Assembly (NCBI GenBank): GCA_903873565.1
Contig: CAIQOY010000116.1
Coordinates: 1-7,360 of the forward strand
Source of the DNA: an uncultured Actinomycetes bacterium
GTDB taxonomy: Bacteria; Actinomycetota; Thermoleophilia; Gaiellales; F1-60-MAGs149
Length of the DNA stretch: 7,360 nt
Reading direction: 5' to 3'
The position numbers and the translations under genes were made by a program. The notes below the pieces were generated by a model that saw only the letters and a program-made list of their open reading frames with translations, searched no databases and was not told the origin of the DNA. Shown one piece after another: positions 5,614 to 7,360 of the stretch (positions are counted from its first letter, which is position 1; the number at the start of each line of letters is the position of its first letter).

Positions 5614-6630
5614 ATGGCCAAGCTCTACTACGAGTCCGACGGCGACTTCGGCGCCCTCGCCGGCAAGCGCATCGTCGTCATCGGCTACGGCTCGCAGGGC
5701 CATGCCCACGCGCTGAACCTGCGCGACTCGGGCGCCGACGTCACCGTCGCCGTCCGCCCCGGCTCGGACGGCTGGAAGCGCGCCGAGAGCCACGGCTGGA
5801 CGCCGCAGGAGCCGACCGAGGCCGTCAAGGACGCGGACGTGATCGCGATCATGGTCCCCGACCACATCCAGGCCGACCTCTGGGAGACGATCCGCGACCT
5901 GATCAAGCCGGGCGCGACGGTCCTCTTCACCCACGGCTTCTCGATCCACTTCGGCACCGTCAAGGTGCCCGAGGGCGTCAACGTGATCATGGTCGCCCCC
6001 AAGGGCCCCGGCCACCTGGTCCGCCGCCTCTACACGGAGGGCGCCGGCGTGCCCGCCCTGATCGCGATCCAGCAGGACGCGACGGGCGACGCCAAGCAGA
6101 TCGCGATGGCCTGGGCCATCGGCATCGGCTCGGCCCGCGCGGGCGTCATCGAGACGACCTTCCGGGAGGAGTGCGAGAGCGACCTCTTCGGCGAGCAGGC
6201 CGTGCTCTGCGGCGGTGCCACCGCGCTGATCCAGGCCGGCTTCGAGACGCTGACCGAGGCGGGCTACGCGCCCGAGATCGCCTACTTCGAGGTGCTCCAC
6301 GAGCTCAAGCTGATCGTCGACCTGCTCTACGAGGGCGGGATGGACTGGATGCGCTACTCGATCTCCGACACCGCCGAGTACGGCGACCTCACGCGCGGCC
6401 CGCGCGTGATCGGCCCCGAGTCGAAGGCCGCCATGAAGGAGATCCTCGCGGAGATCCAGCGCGGCGACTTCGCCAAGGAGTTCATCGCCGAGAACCAGAC
6501 CGGCCGCCCCAAGTTCAAGCTGCTGCGCCAGCAGGCCGCGGACTCGCAGCTCGAGCAGGTCGGCGCCGAGCTGCGCGCGATGATGCCGTTCGTCTCCCAG
6601 GCCCGCAAGAAGGCCGAGGAGGCGAGCTAG
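5614..6630 (+). CDS. ilvC: Ketol-acid reductoisomerase, class I
   Basis: This enzyme converts acetolactate or acetohydroxybutyrate to the dihydroxy acid by Mg2+-dependent alkyl migration and NAD(P)H reduction, the step after IlvBN. The product is 338 residues, the short (class I) form. The Rossmann domain carries GYGSQGHA (24-31), then the cofactor loop VRPGSDGW (47-54). Catalytic and metal residues are present: H107 in THGFSIHF, K130 in APKGPGH, D190 and E194 in SDLFGEQ, E226 and E230 in YFEVLHELKLIVD, and S251 in MRYSISDTAEYGD. The cofactor loop has Asp-Gly where most class I enzymes have x-Ser, so cofactor preference is uncertain. ATG 5614 has GAGGGGA at 5600-5606, 7 nt upstream. It is the last gene of the operon and meets a convergent regulator gene 9 nt beyond its stop. 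Confidence 0.96.
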   Translation: MAKLYYESDGDFGALAGKRIVVIGYGSQGHAHALNLRDSGADVTVAVRPGSDGWKRAESHGWTPQEPTEAVKDADVIAIMVPDHIQADLWETIRDLIKPGATVLFTHGFSIHFGTVKVPEGVNVIMVAPKGPGHLVRRLYTEGAGVPALIAIQQDATGDAKQIAMAWAIGIGSARAGVIETTFREECESDLFGEQAVLCGGATALIQAGFETLTEAGYAPEIAYFEVLHELKLIVDLLYEGGMDWMRYSISDTAEYGDLTRGPRVIGPESKAAMKEILAEIQRGDFAKEFIAENQTGRPKFKLLRQQAADSQLEQVGAELRAMMPFVSQARKKAEEAS

Positions 6631-6643
6631 CCCCGACGGCTAG
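6627..6643. terminator. Short hairpin holding both convergent stop codons
   Basis: CTAGCC (6627-6632) pairs with GGCTAG (6638-6643) around a 5-nt loop. The left arm contains the ilvC stop TAG (6628-6630) and the right arm the stop of the opposite-strand gene (6640-6642). The symmetry suits a bidirectional transcript end between convergent genes. With only 6 bp and no T-run on either side, it is weak as an intrinsic terminator. Confidence 0.35.
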
Positions 6644-7020
6644 GCGGTGATGGCGCGCCAGGAGGCCGGCGCGTCGAGCGGCTTCAGCCGGTCGTGCAGG
6701 ACCCGGACGACGTCCGCCGCGAGCGCGGCGGCCTCGCGGCGCCCCTCGGGCGTCAGCGAGGTCAGACCCGTGCGGTCGCGGCGCGTGATCAGCCCGCGCA
6801 CCTGCAGGGCCAGCGCCAGCTGCTTCGCCTGGCTCGAGGAGGCCGCCACGCGCGCGGCGATGTGCGCGGTCGAGACGGCATCGCCCTCGTCGAGCATGAT
6901 CAGGAGCAGGTAGGCCTCCATCGGCCGCAGCCGGCGGGTGCGCGCGACGTCGAGCAGCGCGCGGTCGGCGACGCGGACCGATTCGAGGAACCCGGGAAGG
7001 GCCTGCGTGGCGGTGGTCAT
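6640..7020 (-). CDS. MarR-like winged-helix transcriptional regulator
   Basis: This 126-residue cytoplasmic protein reads as a small DNA-binding regulator. A helical N-terminus (about 5-30, probably for dimer formation) leads to RLRPMEAYLLLIML (30-43). A helix-turn-helix follows at about 49-75 (STAHIAARVAASSSQAKQLA), with a recognition helix rich in Ser, Gln and Lys. A beta wing follows, roughly GLITRRDRTGLTSLTPEGR (76-94), ending in the LTPEGR that closes the wing in MarR proteins. The wing is shorter than usual and lacks the common D-x-R pair. A C-terminal helix covers about 95-115. This is slightly shorter than typical MarR proteins (about 140). ATG 7020 has GGAAGGA (7030-7036) 9 nt upstream. 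It is convergent with ilvC. Its upstream region has an inverted repeat around a -10 box, suggesting autoregulation. Its effector and targets, including whether it controls the leu-ilv genes, are unknown. Confidence 0.72.
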   Translation of the reverse strand: MTTATQALPGFLESVRVADRALLDVARTRRLRPMEAYLLLIMLDEGDAVSTAHIAARVAASSSQAKQLALALQVRGLITRRDRTGLTSLTPEGRREAAALAADVVRVLHDRLKPLDAPASWRAITA

Positions 7021-7146
7021 CTGGTCTGGTCCTTCCGTGCTCAGGCGGTTGGGGGCGCACTGGGCTCAGTCCGAATCGTACCGCGTCCATCGGATTCCGT
7101 AGACGGTGGAACCCGCGGTCCGGGTACGCGCTCTTCCCTCTGCCCA

Positions 7147-7183
7147 TGCGGGATTACCCGCAGGTTATACCGCGAAGCGGGTA
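7147..7183. promoter_or_regulatory. Inverted-repeat operator candidate over the regulator promoter
   Basis: Three copies of a GCGGG(T/A)(A/T) element occur here. TACCCGC (7155-7161) and GCGGGTA (7177-7183) are exact reverse complements 15 nt apart and enclose the TATAAC -10 box. TGCGGG (7147-7152) and CCCGCA (7157-7162) form a second exact inverted repeat around ATTA, at the expected transcription start. MarR-type proteins commonly bind such palindromes over their own promoter to repress it. Which arrangement is bound, and by what, is inferred. The same sequence could also fold as RNA. Confidence 0.5.
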
Positions 7184-7193
7184 GGAGCAGCAA
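7164..7193 (-). promoter_or_regulatory. Predicted promoter of the MarR-like gene
   Basis: On the - strand, TTGCTG (7188-7193) is followed after 18 bp by TATAAC (7164-7169), a five-of-six -10 box and rare in this GC-rich sequence. Transcription would start near 7157, leaving a leader of about 135 nt before ATG 7020. The -35 match is only TTG. A second, weaker candidate -10, TACGAT, lies at 7075-7080. Activity is inferred. Confidence 0.45.
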
Positions 7194-7233
7194 CCGTAAC
7201 AACTGTTTCGTATGTCATTTGACCGATGCCCCG

Positions 7234-7360
7234 CTAGCCGGCCGGAAGCACCGCTAACGTGGCGGTGAAGGCGTGCACGTGGTTCGCCCCCGCCACCGGC
7301 CCCAGCTCGCCCTGGCAGAAGGCCCCCGCGACGGGCACGCCGAGCAGCTCGTCGACGACC
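7234..7360 (-). CDS. FIST-domain-like protein, C-terminal end (runs off right edge)
   Basis: Only the last 41 codons are present; the gene continues past 7360 and stops with TAG at 7234-7236. The visible end contains PVAGAFCQGELGPVAG followed by HVHAFTATLAVL. This resembles the C-terminus of FIST proteins, where a GxFCxGElGPvgG stretch is followed by an HGFTAS/T-type strand. FIST domains are thought to be small-ligand (possibly amino-acid) sensing domains found alone or in signalling proteins. The call rests on memory of the family pattern over 41 residues. A TTA leucine codon, usually rare in such GC-rich genomes, occurs at 7255-7257. The gene lies upstream of the regulator gene on the same strand with 213 bp between them, and that gap has its own promoter-like sequence, so the two are probably separate units. 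Confidence 0.6.
   Translation of the reverse strand, partial: VVDELLGVPVAGAFCQGELGPVAGANHVHAFTATLAVLPAG

Noticed and set aside
6515..7147. A 210-codon - strand frame overlapping the regulator and ilvC end
   Set aside because: It is shifted relative to the winged-helix frame, is Arg/Pro-rich without a domain, and overlaps the end of ilvC; the 126-residue frame has the Shine-Dalgarno and the helix-turn-helix.
1..7360. CRISPR arrays, transposons, tRNA/rRNA genes or phage features
   Set aside because: No regularly spaced repeats, transposase or integrase motifs, terminal repeats or structural RNA signatures were seen; the window reads as ordinary chromosomal metabolic DNA.

Overview
The window is high-GC DNA with codons ending mostly in G or C, short or overlapping gene junctions and clear Shine-Dalgarno sequences. 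Together with the protein families present, this suggests a high-GC actinobacterium. A deep-branching group such as Thermoleophilia is possible, but that is a guess: nothing here fixes the taxon.

The core is a five-gene branched-chain amino acid operon on the + strand in the order leuA-leuB-ilvB-ilvN-ilvC (598-6630). IlvB and IlvN form acetohydroxyacid synthase, the shared first enzyme for valine, leucine and isoleucine. IlvC is ketol-acid reductoisomerase, the next shared step. LeuA is 2-isopropylmalate synthase, which diverts 2-ketoisovalerate towards leucine. LeuB is 3-isopropylmalate dehydrogenase, the step before transamination to leucine. The intermediate enzymes IlvD and LeuCD and the transaminase IlvE are not in the window. 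leuA and leuB are 22 nt apart. leuB/ilvB overlap by ATGA, and ilvB/ilvN share one base (TGATG). ilvC follows an 82-nt gap that contains a hairpin and a weak promoter-like box.

Left edge: the N-terminal 100 codons of a major facilitator superfamily (MFS) transporter run leftwards from 300 on the - strand. The 297 bp between it and leuA is the most interesting part of the window. A good promoter (TTGACC-18-TACACT) is followed, 9 nt after its -10 box, by a 40-codon ORF whose end reads LLLLVGLLPR-stop. The last Leu-Leu-Pro codons contain a perfect 9-nt complement of the leuA Shine-Dalgarno sequence. The same bases can instead pair in a local 7-bp hairpin that encloses the leader stop codon. I read this as a leucine-sensing leader peptide that controls leuA, probably at translation because no U-tract terminator is visible.

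Right side: ilvC converges on a small MarR-like winged-helix gene (- strand, 6640-7020) with only 9 nt between stop codons. A hairpin holds both stops. The regulator's upstream region has a TATAAC -10 box enclosed by a perfect inverted repeat (TACCCGC-N15-GCGGGTA), a likely autoregulatory operator. The right edge holds the last 41 codons of a FIST-domain-like sensor protein on the - strand.
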